Positions 16,849-24,468 of a stretch of 64,000 nt of DNA are shown one piece after another. The translations under genes were made by a program, and so were the position numbers. The notes beneath the pieces were generated by a model, which saw only the letters and a program-made list of their open reading frames with translations, did not search any database and was not told the DNA's origin. The stretch's first letter is position 1. Each line of letters opens with the position of its first letter. This DNA comes from Paludibacter sp. (GTDB lineage Bacteria; Bacteroidota; Bacteroidia; Bacteroidales; Paludibacteraceae). The stretch spans positions 1 to 64,000 of the forward strand of contig JAQVAV010000005.1 of NCBI GenBank assembly GCA_028690665.1. The letters are read 5' to 3'.

Positions 16849-18432
16849 TTATTTTAAAATACTTTCATAAGCTCCCGGCGTTTGAAGAATTTCAACGGCC
16901 TTTTTAAGAGTTTCATTTTCAACATTCATAATTTGATAATACTCATTCATATCCCACAAATCGCGCGCAATCAAAGCCTTAATTTGTAGTTTCATAAGTG
17001 GTATTGATTTTTCAATCATTTCCTCATCCGATTTGATTTTCTCAGAATCGGCAAGCTGTTTTATCTGATTCATCAATGCATTATCTACCTCGAAAGTCTT
17101 TTTGAAATCATCAAATTTGCGATACTTTTTCTGAAGATCCTTTCTGTTTTCATCAATATACTGCACCACCACTTTATTCAAGATTCCCCGGGCAATTACC
17201 TGACGATTAAAATCGGTATATCCGGTAGTATCGAGCGGGACAAAAATGTCTGGCATAATACCGCCCCCGCCATACACAGTACGTTTCAGGGTAAGTGTCT
17301 GGTAGCGCAATGAATCTGGAAAATGAATACTGTCGGCATGAAGCAATTCTCCATGTTTGTAGCGCTCGGACAAATCATCTTCATATTTTTCTACGCCATC
17401 TTTGTAAGACTTCTGAATACAACGTCCTGTAGGCGTGTAATAACGGGCTGTTGTAAGCCGGAGCATAGAACCATCCACCAAAGGTAGCTGGCGTTGTACC
17501 AATCCTTTTCCGAAAGTGCGGCGCCCTACAATAATCGCCCGATCCCAATCCTGCAAAGCCCCGGAAAGAATTTCGCTGGCCGAAGCCGAATATTCGTCCA
17601 CCAGAACAATCAGTTTGCCTTTTTCGAACCGGCCTTCAGCGCTTGACTCCATAATACTTTTCGGTTGATTCAATCCCTGAGTATAAACAATAAGTTTATT
17701 GGCTCCTAAAAATTCATCGGCCAACCCCTGGGCAGCAGTCAAATATCCACCACCATTCCCTTGAAGACTCAGAATCAATGATTTCATGCCCATTTTCTGA
17801 AGTTTGGTAAATGCATCTTCAAATTCATCAACCGTAGTTGCGCCAAAATTATTTATTTTGATATAGCCGATTTCTTTATCAATCATATAATCGGCATCAA
17901 CACTGTGCAAAGGAATCTTATCGCGGATTATTTTAAAAACCATCAAATCCGGTTCTCCTTTACGAAGAATTTTCACCGCCACTTCGGTTCCTTTCGGTCC
18001 GCGTAAGCGTTTCATAACTCCGGAATTTTGCATTTTCACGCCGGCCACAAGTTCATCATCAATATAAATAATACGGTCGCCAGGTTGCACGCCTACTTTT
18101 TCGGCAGGACATCCGGCAATGGTTTGCACCACCAGCAATGTATCTTCAAACATTTGGAACTGAATACCAACACCTTCAAAGCTACCTTCAAGAGGTTCAT
18201 TCACCCGTTCCACTTCTTCACGGGGAATATATGATGAATGAGGATCAAGATCTTTGAGCATGGCAACAATAGCACTTTCAACCAACTTTTTATCATCGAT
18301 GCTGTCTACATATAAATTCGAAATAGCGGTAATGGCATTAGCAAGTTTACGCTGTTGTAAAGGAGAGAATCCCTGACCAAAAGTAACAAAAGCAGAAATG
18401 GTAAATAAAAGGATAAGACTAACTTTCTTCAT
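16849..18432 (-). CDS. C-terminal processing peptidase, S41 family, with PDZ domain
   Basis: This 527-residue exported protease has a signal peptide (MKKVSLILLFTISAFVTFG). A PDZ domain at ~85-165 contains GVGIQFQMFEDTLLV and CPAEKVGVQPGDRIIYID. The S41 core (~190-360) holds SLQGNGGGYL, the catalytic Ser in EYSASASEILSGAL and the Lys of GRRTFGKGLVQ, forming the Ser-Lys dyad. The C-terminal ~130 residues are helical. Such enzymes trim or degrade periplasmic substrates. It has its own promoter and terminator. Confidence 0.92.
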   Translation of the reverse strand: MKKVSLILLFTISAFVTFGQGFSPLQQRKLANAITAISNLYVDSIDDKKLVESAIVAMLKDLDPHSSYIPREEVERVNEPLEGSFEGVGIQFQMFEDTLLVVQTIAGCPAEKVGVQPGDRIIYIDDELVAGVKMQNSGVMKRLRGPKGTEVAVKILRKGEPDLMVFKIIRDKIPLHSVDADYMIDKEIGYIKINNFGATTVDEFEDAFTKLQKMGMKSLILSLQGNGGGYLTAAQGLADEFLGANKLIVYTQGLNQPKSIMESSAEGRFEKGKLIVLVDEYSASASEILSGALQDWDRAIIVGRRTFGKGLVQRQLPLVDGSMLRLTTARYYTPTGRCIQKSYKDGVEKYEDDLSERYKHGELLHADSIHFPDSLRYQTLTLKRTVYGGGGIMPDIFVPLDTTGYTDFNRQVIARGILNKVVVQYIDENRKDLQKKYRKFDDFKKTFEVDNALMNQIKQLADSEKIKSDEEMIEKSIPLMKLQIKALIARDLWDMNEYYQIMNVENETLKKAVEILQTPGAYESILK

Positions 18433-18453
18433 AATAAAATTTTAAAAAGAGCA

Positions 18454-18461
18454 CAAATTTA
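18454..18461 (-). promoter_or_regulatory. -7 element of the S41 protease gene
   Basis: CAAATTTA, which is TAAATTTG on the minus strand, lies 22 bp upstream of the start codon and fits TAnnTTTG exactly. Confidence 0.55.
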
Positions 18462-18517
18462 CAAAATCAATCCCAAAAAATAAGTTTGATGACATTTTTA
18501 AAGGGAATTTAAAAAGA

Positions 18518-19147
18518 TTATAGATTTAAAACTTCAGCCGGAATTACAATATCTTCAGGTCGACAGGACTTTACATCACATATTTTCCGGTAAATTTCCG
18601 CTATGGGTAATTCACTTTCATCTGTTTCCACACAAAGCCGGTTTTGCGGAGTTAAGCGGACACTTTCTTCGTTAAATTTTTCGCCAAACGACAAATAAAA
18701 TCCATGTGTGAGCAACTCCTCTGCCAGCTGAGGTTTTCCCCTGAAACCGTGTATAATCCACTTTTGTTCCGGACGTAAATTCTTTTTAAGTTTTATTATC
18801 TCATTAAAAGCCCCTACACAGTGAATTATAAGCGGTTTGCCCGATACTTCGGAAATCACGACCTGCTCTTTAAAAAAAAGTATCTGCTGCTCTGCGGAAG
18901 CCATACTGTTTTTATCCAAACCGCATTCACCAACAGCTTTCACACGGAGATCGGATGCCAGTATGTTTTTTAATTTATCAAGCAGGGAAATGTCTGTTTT
19001 ATGTACATTCCATGGATGCACTCCCAGCGAAAAACAATTATCGCCCGTATCGTTTGACAACACAGACCATTGCTCAACATCAAGACTTTGAACGGCATAT
19101 CTTCCGGCATTTATTTTATGAGTATGAATATCGGCAAATCCGGACAT
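18518..19147 (-). CDS. TatD-family metal-dependent hydrolase
   Basis: This 209-residue cytoplasmic hydrolase or DNase is shorter than the usual ~260 residues. The metal ligands are all in place: DIHTH at 6-10, Glu in AVGECGLDK (~92), His in PLIIHC (~130), His in WIIHGFRGK (~152), and Asp in CVETDES (~190). The shortening falls in the C-terminal part and in inter-strand loops. It is divergent from ahcY with a ~130-bp shared promoter region. The substrate is unknown; TatD enzymes act on DNA ends and D-aminoacyl products. Confidence 0.85.
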   Translation of the reverse strand: MSGFADIHTHKINAGRYAVQSLDVEQWSVLSNDTGDNCFSLGVHPWNVHKTDISLLDKLKNILASDLRVKAVGECGLDKNSMASAEQQILFFKEQVVISEVSGKPLIIHCVGAFNEIIKLKKNLRPEQKWIIHGFRGKPQLAEELLTHGFYLSFGEKFNEESVRLTPQNRLCVETDESELPIAEIYRKICDVKSCRPEDIVIPAEVLNL

Positions 19148-19187
19148 TGGAACGAGTAAAGAATTGTAATTAACCTAAACATTACGG

Positions 19188-19195
19188 CAAAAATA
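19188..19195 (-). promoter_or_regulatory. -7 element of the tatD-like gene
   Basis: CAAAAATA, which is TATTTTTG on the minus strand, lies 40 bp upstream of the TatD start in the divergent region with ahcY. Confidence 0.5.
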
Positions 19196-19216
19196 GATAT
19201 TTCCATTGGAAATTTG

Positions 19217-19224
19217 TAATTTTG
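19217..19224 (+). promoter_or_regulatory. -7 element of ahcY
   Basis: TAATTTTG fits the consensus exactly, 56 bp before the ahcY ATG. No SAH riboswitch-like structure was recognised in the short leader. Confidence 0.55.
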
Positions 19225-19279
19225 CAAACTTTTACGTAAAAATCAGCAAAGAAATAGAAACAATATAATAAAAAATAAA

Positions 19280-20692
19280 ATGGAATTATTCAGTAATTTA
19301 CCATACAAGGTTGCAGACATATCATTAGCCGATTTCGGAAGAAAAGAAATTGTACTTGCCGAAAAAGAAATGCCCGGATTAATGGCTCTGCGTGCTAAAT
19401 ATGGCACACAAAAACCACTGAAAGGCGCTCGCATTATGGGTTCGCTGCACATGACCATCCAGACAGCTGTTCTTATTGAAACATTGGTCGAACTTGGCGC
19501 CGAGGTACGTTGGTGCAGTTGTAATATTTATTCCACACAGGATCATGCCGCCGCTGCCATTGCCGCTGCCGGAGTTCCGGTTTTTGCATGGAAAGGTGAA
19601 ACATTGGAAGAATATTGGTGGTGTACTTTGCAGGCGCTTACTTTTGCAGGCGATAAAGGGCCGACTGTAATTGTTGACGATGGCGGCGACGCTACCATGA
19701 TGGTGCATGTAGGTGCGGCTGCCGAAAAAAATGCAGCTGTGCTTGACAAAACCGCCGAAGGCGAAGACGAAGAAAAACTTTATGCCATACTGAAAGATGT
19801 ACTGGCTATAGATAACGGAAAATGGAATCGCATGGTTCCGGAAATCCGGGGTGTATCGGAAGAAACAACCACCGGCGTACACCGGTTGTATCAAATGCTT
19901 GAAGAAGGCAAACTTCTGTTTCCGGCTTTCAACGTGAACGACTCGGTAACCAAATCGAAATTCGATAACCTGTATGGTTGCCGCGAATCGCTGGCCGACG
20001 GTATCAAACGCGCTACCGACGTAATGCTTGCCGGTAAAGTGGTGGTAGTGTGCGGTTATGGTGATGTTGGAAAAGGCTGTGCCAAGTCAATGCGTTCGTA
20101 TGGCGCCCGCGTTATTGTTACCGAAATAGACCCGATTTGCGCACTACAGGCTTCGATGGAAGGTTTCAAAGTTACCACTGTGGAAGATACACTCGATGAA
20201 GGTAATGTGTATGTCACCACCACCGGCAACCGCGACATTATCCGTATCGAACATATCGAAAAAATGAAAGATGGCGCTATTGTTTGCAATATCGGCCATT
20301 TCGATAACGAAATACAAGTGGATAAACTCAAAAAATTCCCGGGTATTGCACACGAGAATATCAAACCGCAGGTTGACAAATATATTTTCCCTGACGGACA
20401 CAGCATTATCCTGCTGGCTGACGGACGTTTGGTAAATCTGGGTTGCGCTACCGGTCATCCATCGTTCGTAATGAGTAACTCGTTTACTAACCAGACATTG
20501 GCACAAATCGAACTTTACACTAAAAAGTACGATGTCGACGTATATCGTCTGCCAAAACACCTGGATGAAGAAGTTGCACGGCTTCACCTCGCACAATTGG
20601 GCGTAAAACTAACAAAACTGACTCCGGAACAGGCCGCTTACATTGGCGTTACTCCCGAAGGGCCATACAAACCTGAACATTACAGGTACTAA
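19280..20692 (+). CDS. ahcY: Adenosylhomocysteinase (S-adenosyl-L-homocysteine hydrolase)
   Basis: This 470-residue cytosolic enzyme splits S-adenosylhomocysteine into adenosine and homocysteine and recycles the product of methyltransferases. The N-terminal substrate domain has [20 protein letters not shown] (~54-73) and [14 protein letters not shown]. The NAD domain begins with [18 protein letters not shown] (~255). The C-terminus ends [12 protein letters not shown], the conserved K-x6-Y tail that reaches into the neighbouring subunit. Length fits bacterial SahH. It is monocistronic, with its own promoter and terminator. Confidence 0.97.
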   Translation: MELFSNLPYKVADISLADFGRKEIVLAEKEMPGLMALRAKYGTQKPLKGARIMGSLHMTIQTAVLIETLVELGAEVRWCSCNIYSTQDHAAAAIAAAGVPVFAWKGETLEEYWWCTLQALTFAGDKGPTVIVDDGGDATMMVHVGAAAEKNAAVLDKTAEGEDEEKLYAILKDVLAIDNGKWNRMVPEIRGVSEETTTGVHRLYQMLEEGKLLFPAFNVNDSVTKSKFDNLYGCRESLADGIKRATDVMLAGKVVVVCGYGDVGKGCAKSMRSYGARVIVTEIDPICALQASMEGFKVTTVEDTLDEGNVYVTTTGNRDIIRIEHIEKMKDGAIVCNIGHFDNEIQVDKLKKFPGIAHENIKPQVDKYIFPDGHSIILLADGRLVNLGCATGHPSFVMSNSFTNQTLAQIELYTKKYDVDVYRLPKHLDEEVARLHLAQLGVKLTKLTPEQAAYIGVTPEGPYKPEHYRY

Positions 20693-20718
20693 AAAACAGC
20701 GACTAAATCAAGTTTCAG

Positions 20719-20758
20719 AACGGACTTCCACAAAATACGCGGGAGTCCGTTTTTTTAT
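20719..20758 (+). terminator. Terminator of ahcY
   Basis: ACGGACTTCC (20720-20729) pairs with GGGAGTCCGT (20741-20750) and is followed by a TTTTTTATTT run. Confidence 0.85.
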
Positions 20759-20866
20759 TTTACAAAGTCATAACCAGGATTTTTGTAACTTCTTTAATGT
20801 CCACTCATTATAATAAATATACATTAAATTATACCTGCCCGGATTCAGAACTGTCTACGAATTCAT

Positions 20867-20874
20867 TAATTTTG
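20867..20874 (+). promoter_or_regulatory. -7 element of the TonB-dependent receptor gene
   Basis: TAATTTTG lies 22 bp upstream of the receptor ATG. Confidence 0.5.
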
Positions 20875-20896
20875 CGTTCAACATAATTTTTGAAAC

Positions 20897-23071
20897 ATGA
20901 ATACTTCCAATGCTAAATTTCTACTTTTTCTTTTTTCTTTCCTGACAACAATTGTATCGGCTCAACAAAAAACAACTATCAAGGTTATAGACACAGAAAC
21001 CAAAGAAACACTTCCGGCAACCGTTATTCGCAACAACGATGCTGTACTCGGCATTACCGACAGTGCGGGAATTTATGTACTTCAAAATGACAAAAAAAGC
21101 TACCATCTAAGTTTCGACTGCCTTGGATACGAAAAACTCCTGTTCTCTTTTACACCGAATGGTAAAAAACAGATACAGATAGCGCTCACGCCGTCTAACA
21201 ATATGTTAAGTGAGGTAAACATTGTTGCATCAACGCGAAACAACCAGCGGATAGAAAATTCGCCCCTTAAAGTGGAAGTGCTTGGCAAAGAAGAAATGGC
21301 CGAAGAAAATACCATAAAACCAGGTAATATAGTAAGTCTGTTAGGCGACATGAGCGGAGTGCAACTGCAACAAACCAGTGCCGTAAGTGGCAATACCACG
21401 GTGAGGATTCAGGGACTCGACGGACGATACACCCAGATTTTGCGCGACGGAATGCCTCTGTACGATGGATTCAGCGGCGATTTTGGTATTTTGAGTATTC
21501 CTCCGTTGGATCTGAAACAAATAGAAATGATCAAAGGCTCGGCATCGACCCTCTACGGAGGCGGAGCTATCGGCGGATTAATAAACATTCTCTCGAAAAC
21601 TCCGACGACCCGGCAGGAAGCTGTGCTCACACTTAATGCAACTACACTGACCGAAACCAACGTAAACACTTACCTGTCCAAAAGATATAAAAAATTCGGA
21701 TATACATTTTTCGGGGGAACCACCAACCAATCGGCTGTTGATGTAGATAAAGACGGCTTTTCCGACGTAGGTAATTTACACAATGTAGTCATTCATCCCC
21801 GGTTGTTCTTTTACCCGGATGCACTTACCACCCTTACAGCCGGTTACACGGTGACTGTTGAAAATCGTTTGGGCGGGGATATGCAGGTTATAGCCGACAA
21901 CGAGGATGCAACTCATCAATACTTCGAAAAAAACAATACTATCCGGCATACCGGTGAATTATCCTTTACAAAGCATTTCGACCGGAATATCCGGTTAGAT
22001 TTCAAAAACAGTTTCAGCTCGTTCAAAAGAAAAATTACCACGGACACCCATTATTTCAACGGGCTGCAAAATGATTATTTCTCCGAACTTTCGCTTCTCG
22101 TACCTTATGGAAGAAGCAGTTTGGTAGGTGGCCTCAACTTTACCGGCAACAGCTTCCGTAAACTTCCATGCGACAGCATATCCCTGCATAATTTCAGTCA
22201 TCAGATAGCAGGAGCCTTTGTGCAAAACACCTGGAATATGAACGACAAACTGCTTATAGAGGCCGGGTTACGCAACGATTATCATTTTCAGTATGGAAAC
22301 TTTATCCTGCCCCGGTTAGCGACGTTCTACCGCTTTGACAAACACTGGGCTGCACGAGCCGGAGCCGGGATGGGATATAAAGCGCCAAGCCCATTTGCTT
22401 CACAACTTGTTGACTACGACATTGAGCAACTTCAGCCAATTGGGAATGATGTCGTCGCAGAAAAATCGGTCGGTTATAACCTCGAAGCAAACTATAAAAC
22501 TACCTGGGGAGACGAAAACAGCTTCTTTGTCAACCATGCTTTTTTCCTGACAAAAGTGGACAATCCCATCATTGCAACCGAACAAACCAACGGGGAAGTT
22601 ACCTTTGCCAACATGGATAAACCGGTCATATCCGAAGGCTTCGATACTTACATAAAAGCTGACATCGAGGGCTGGGAATTGTATGCAGGTTACACATTCA
22701 CAATCGTTAAACGAACCTATCTGTCCGACAACCAGTTTATGCCATTAACTCCCAAAAACCGTTTTGCGTTCACACTTGTCCGCGACTTCGACGAAATCGG
22801 AATGCGTTTCGGACTCGAAGGTTCGTACACAGGCTCTCAATACAGGTTAGACGCCACCCAAACCCCGGGATATTATTTTATGGCGGCCATGATTGAAAAA
22901 CGAATCGGGAAATATGTCAGCGTGGTGCTGAACGGTGAAAATCTTTTGGATTACCGGCAGAGCAATGTAGAAAGTCTTTACACGGGGAGCATCAGCAACC
23001 CGACCTTTGTGCCACTGTGGGCTCCGATCGACGGGCGCGTAATAAATCTGTCGCTTAAAATAAGTCTGTAA
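20897..23071 (+). CDS. TonB-dependent outer-membrane receptor with carboxypeptidase-like N-terminal domain
   Basis: This 724-residue outer-membrane channel has a signal peptide ending SAQQ (~22). A carboxypeptidase regulatory-like beta-sandwich follows at ~25-105. The plug domain (~110-235) contains TVRIQGLDGRYTQILRDGMP and the conserved KGSASTLYGGGAIGGLINI. The barrel extends to a C-terminal aromatic-containing strand ending VINLSLKISL. The layout is that of BtuB/CirA/FepA-like receptors for vitamin B12 or siderophores rather than SusC (no SusD neighbour). The ligand cannot be deduced. It has its own promoter and no co-transcribed partner. Confidence 0.9.
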   Translation: MNTSNAKFLLFLFSFLTTIVSAQQKTTIKVIDTETKETLPATVIRNNDAVLGITDSAGIYVLQNDKKSYHLSFDCLGYEKLLFSFTPNGKKQIQIALTPSNNMLSEVNIVASTRNNQRIENSPLKVEVLGKEEMAEENTIKPGNIVSLLGDMSGVQLQQTSAVSGNTTVRIQGLDGRYTQILRDGMPLYDGFSGDFGILSIPPLDLKQIEMIKGSASTLYGGGAIGGLINILSKTPTTRQEAVLTLNATTLTETNVNTYLSKRYKKFGYTFFGGTTNQSAVDVDKDGFSDVGNLHNVVIHPRLFFYPDALTTLTAGYTVTVENRLGGDMQVIADNEDATHQYFEKNNTIRHTGELSFTKHFDRNIRLDFKNSFSSFKRKITTDTHYFNGLQNDYFSELSLLVPYGRSSLVGGLNFTGNSFRKLPCDSISLHNFSHQIAGAFVQNTWNMNDKLLIEAGLRNDYHFQYGNFILPRLATFYRFDKHWAARAGAGMGYKAPSPFASQLVDYDIEQLQPIGNDVVAEKSVGYNLEANYKTTWGDENSFFVNHAFFLTKVDNPIIATEQTNGEVTFANMDKPVISEGFDTYIKADIEGWELYAGYTFTIVKRTYLSDNQFMPLTPKNRFAFTLVRDFDEIGMRFGLEGSYTGSQYRLDATQTPGYYFMAAMIEKRIGKYVSVVLNGENLLDYRQSNVESLYTGSISNPTFVPLWAPIDGRVINLSLKISL

Positions 23072-23200
23072 AAAACACGGAATGTACAAAAGTTTCCAGA
23101 CGGAGTGCTCCCGATAAATAGGGATTACAGCACTTTGAAAGGTATATCTGCAAGCTTTGTCTTATACGCTTGCTAAGGATTATCCGGATCATGTATTATT

Positions 23201-23383
23201 GAACTTATCTTGACTTTTAAATCAAGACAGAATTAACGAGTATTATATTCCCTTTTCAGACAGAAAATACAGATTTTATTCTCTATAGATTTCTGTAATC
23301 CTGATTCTATCGAGGAATCTTTTGTCTTATTTTTCTAATCTTTATTGAAACAAAGAATTACTACGAAAAGTCAAGACGAGTTC
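23201..23383 (-). repeat. MITE-like repeat, copy 2, with terminal inverted repeats
   Basis: GAACTTATCTTGACTTTT (23201-23218) and the reverse complement of 23366-23383 (GAACTCGTCTTGACTTTT) match at 16 of 18 positions. The 183-bp element is non-coding and matches copy 1 (1599-1775) in inverted orientation. ATT occurs immediately outside both ends, a possible 3-bp target duplication. It lies between the TonB receptor and the accessory module. Confidence 0.75.
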
Positions 23384-23389
23384 ATTATA

Positions 23390-23407
23390 AAAAGTCAGGA
23401 CAACTTC
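23390..23407. repeat. Extra copy of the MITE terminal repeat
   Basis: AAAAGTCAGGACAACTTC repeats the right terminal sequence of the element (AAAAGTCAAGACGAGTTC) with three mismatches, 6 bp outside it. Confidence 0.55.
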
Positions 23408-23418
23408 ACAGTAATATT

Positions 23419-23523
23419 GAATAAAAGAATAGTAATACGTAATAAAATAACAGTAATATGAAACAACAATACTATATCACGAAATAATATTACTATAATA
23501 TGATATAAAGACACTATAATATA
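23419..23523. repeat. Five degenerate 21-bp AT-rich tandem repeats
   Basis: Units begin at 23419, 23440, 23461, 23482 and 23503, each 21 bp. Examples are GAATAAAAGAATAGTAATAC+G, TAATAAAATAACAGTAATAT+G and AAATAATATTACTATAATAT+G. The shared core is an A/T stretch followed by a(g/c)(t)(a)ATA(t/c)G. Because 21 is a multiple of three, the antisense translation shows a heptad pattern, but there is no credible gene. The array sits ~160 bp upstream of the HTH gene. Confidence 0.6.
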
Positions 23524-23637
23524 AAGATAGAATACAGAAGTTTTGAAATAACATATAAGCGACCTGAACAAACAAACTAATACAGACAAAAACATAAAAA
23601 TAAATTTGATATTTATAAAAGTTTAACGATAAATGTT

Positions 23638-23645
23638 TATATTTG
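23638..23645 (+). promoter_or_regulatory. -7 element of the HTH regulator gene
   Basis: TATATTTG matches TAnnTTTG, 36 bp before the ATG at 23682. Confidence 0.5.
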
Positions 23646-23681
23646 CCAGCATGAATTTAACCTTCAATCTAAAAAATTTTT

Positions 23682-24038
23682 ATGTTACAACTCAATTTAG
23701 CCGCCGTGATTAAGGCCAGAGGCATACAGAAGCCCACGGCATACTTAGTAAACATGGGATTCAGCCACGATTTGGCCACCCGATTAGCCAACAACAAGGT
23801 TGGTACGCTCCGGCTGAGCCAGATAGAGAAGTTGTGCTATCATCTGAACTGCTCGCCCAACGATTTGCTAACCTGGACACCGGGCAAAAACCAGGTGGTG
23901 GCGGACAATCATCCTTTACAAAAACTGAGAAGAACCAATGACCCTGACAGTATGCAACTGCTGAAAGAAATGCCCTACGATGAACTACTGGCCCTGAGCC
24001 GGAAAATACAGGAAGAGAAAGAAACGAACGCGGAATAG
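23682..24038 (+). CDS. XRE-like helix-turn-helix regulator
   Basis: This is a 118-residue cytoplasmic DNA-binding protein. The first ~68 residues form a Cro/C1-type fold: AAVIKARGIQKPTAYLV, a recognition region around ATRLANNKVGTLRLSQIEKL, then the characteristic NCSPNDLLTW end of the XRE/HTH_26 class. The tail (~75-118) is charged and probably helical, with no enzymatic motif. It precedes the methyltransferase by ~430 bp and is on the same strand, a usual place for a controller (C-protein-like) of a restriction-modification locus. The 21-bp repeats upstream are plausible binding sites; that is inference. Confidence 0.75.
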   Translation: MLQLNLAAVIKARGIQKPTAYLVNMGFSHDLATRLANNKVGTLRLSQIEKLCYHLNCSPNDLLTWTPGKNQVVADNHPLQKLRRTNDPDSMQLLKEMPYDELLALSRKIQEEKETNAE

Positions 24039-24468
24039 CCGGAATGATTGGCACTCAATACAAAAGCCGGCATGGTTTACAAATAAAAAACAAAACACCC
24101 GGTAACTTTTTTTATACGAGTATTTCGTATCTTCGCAAAAAGAGTTTTATTTTTGCCGATCGCCACAAAGCCCGCCGACAACTTATAAGAAACAACCATT
24201 TATATTCAACTGTGTTAGCACAACAAAGCTAACGAATCAAAATTGAGAAGAGATTTATTTTACCCTTCCCGCCTTGAGTTATCAAACAATTAAGATTGAT
24301 TTAGTGGAGTATTTAAAACAACAGTCAACGCACAAACCGGATAGCCTGAGAAGAAGGCAAACCGATACAAAACCATTTTTCAGGCAAAAACTGTTTTTTA
24401 TTCCCACAAACTCTCAATTAGGAGATAATAATTATATTTTTGTAGGCCAGAGTACTTTTAACACGTAA
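24039..24468 (+). promoter_or_regulatory. 430-bp gene-free leader of the defence module with stacked promoters
   Basis: Short open frames here (63 and 65 codons) show no recognisable protein. Three TAnnTTTG-like elements occur: TATCTTCG at 24129-24136, TATTTTTG at 24148-24155 and TATTTTTG at 24435-24442, the last giving a ~20-nt leader for the methyltransferase ATG at 24469. I see no hairpin terminator after the HTH gene. An unannotated small RNA or antitoxin-size peptide cannot be excluded. Confidence 0.4.

Noticed and set aside
19148-19279. SAH riboswitch upstream of ahcY
   Set aside because: No pseudoknot-like conserved pattern could be made out; only a promoter is visible.
23395-23595. 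Hydrophobic 66-residue minus-strand frame with heptad look
   Set aside because: The periodicity is produced by the 21-bp DNA repeats, not by a protein.
24044-24232. Small open frame between the HTH gene and the methyltransferase
   Set aside because: Mixed composition, no start context, and promoter-like elements inside; not supportable as a gene.
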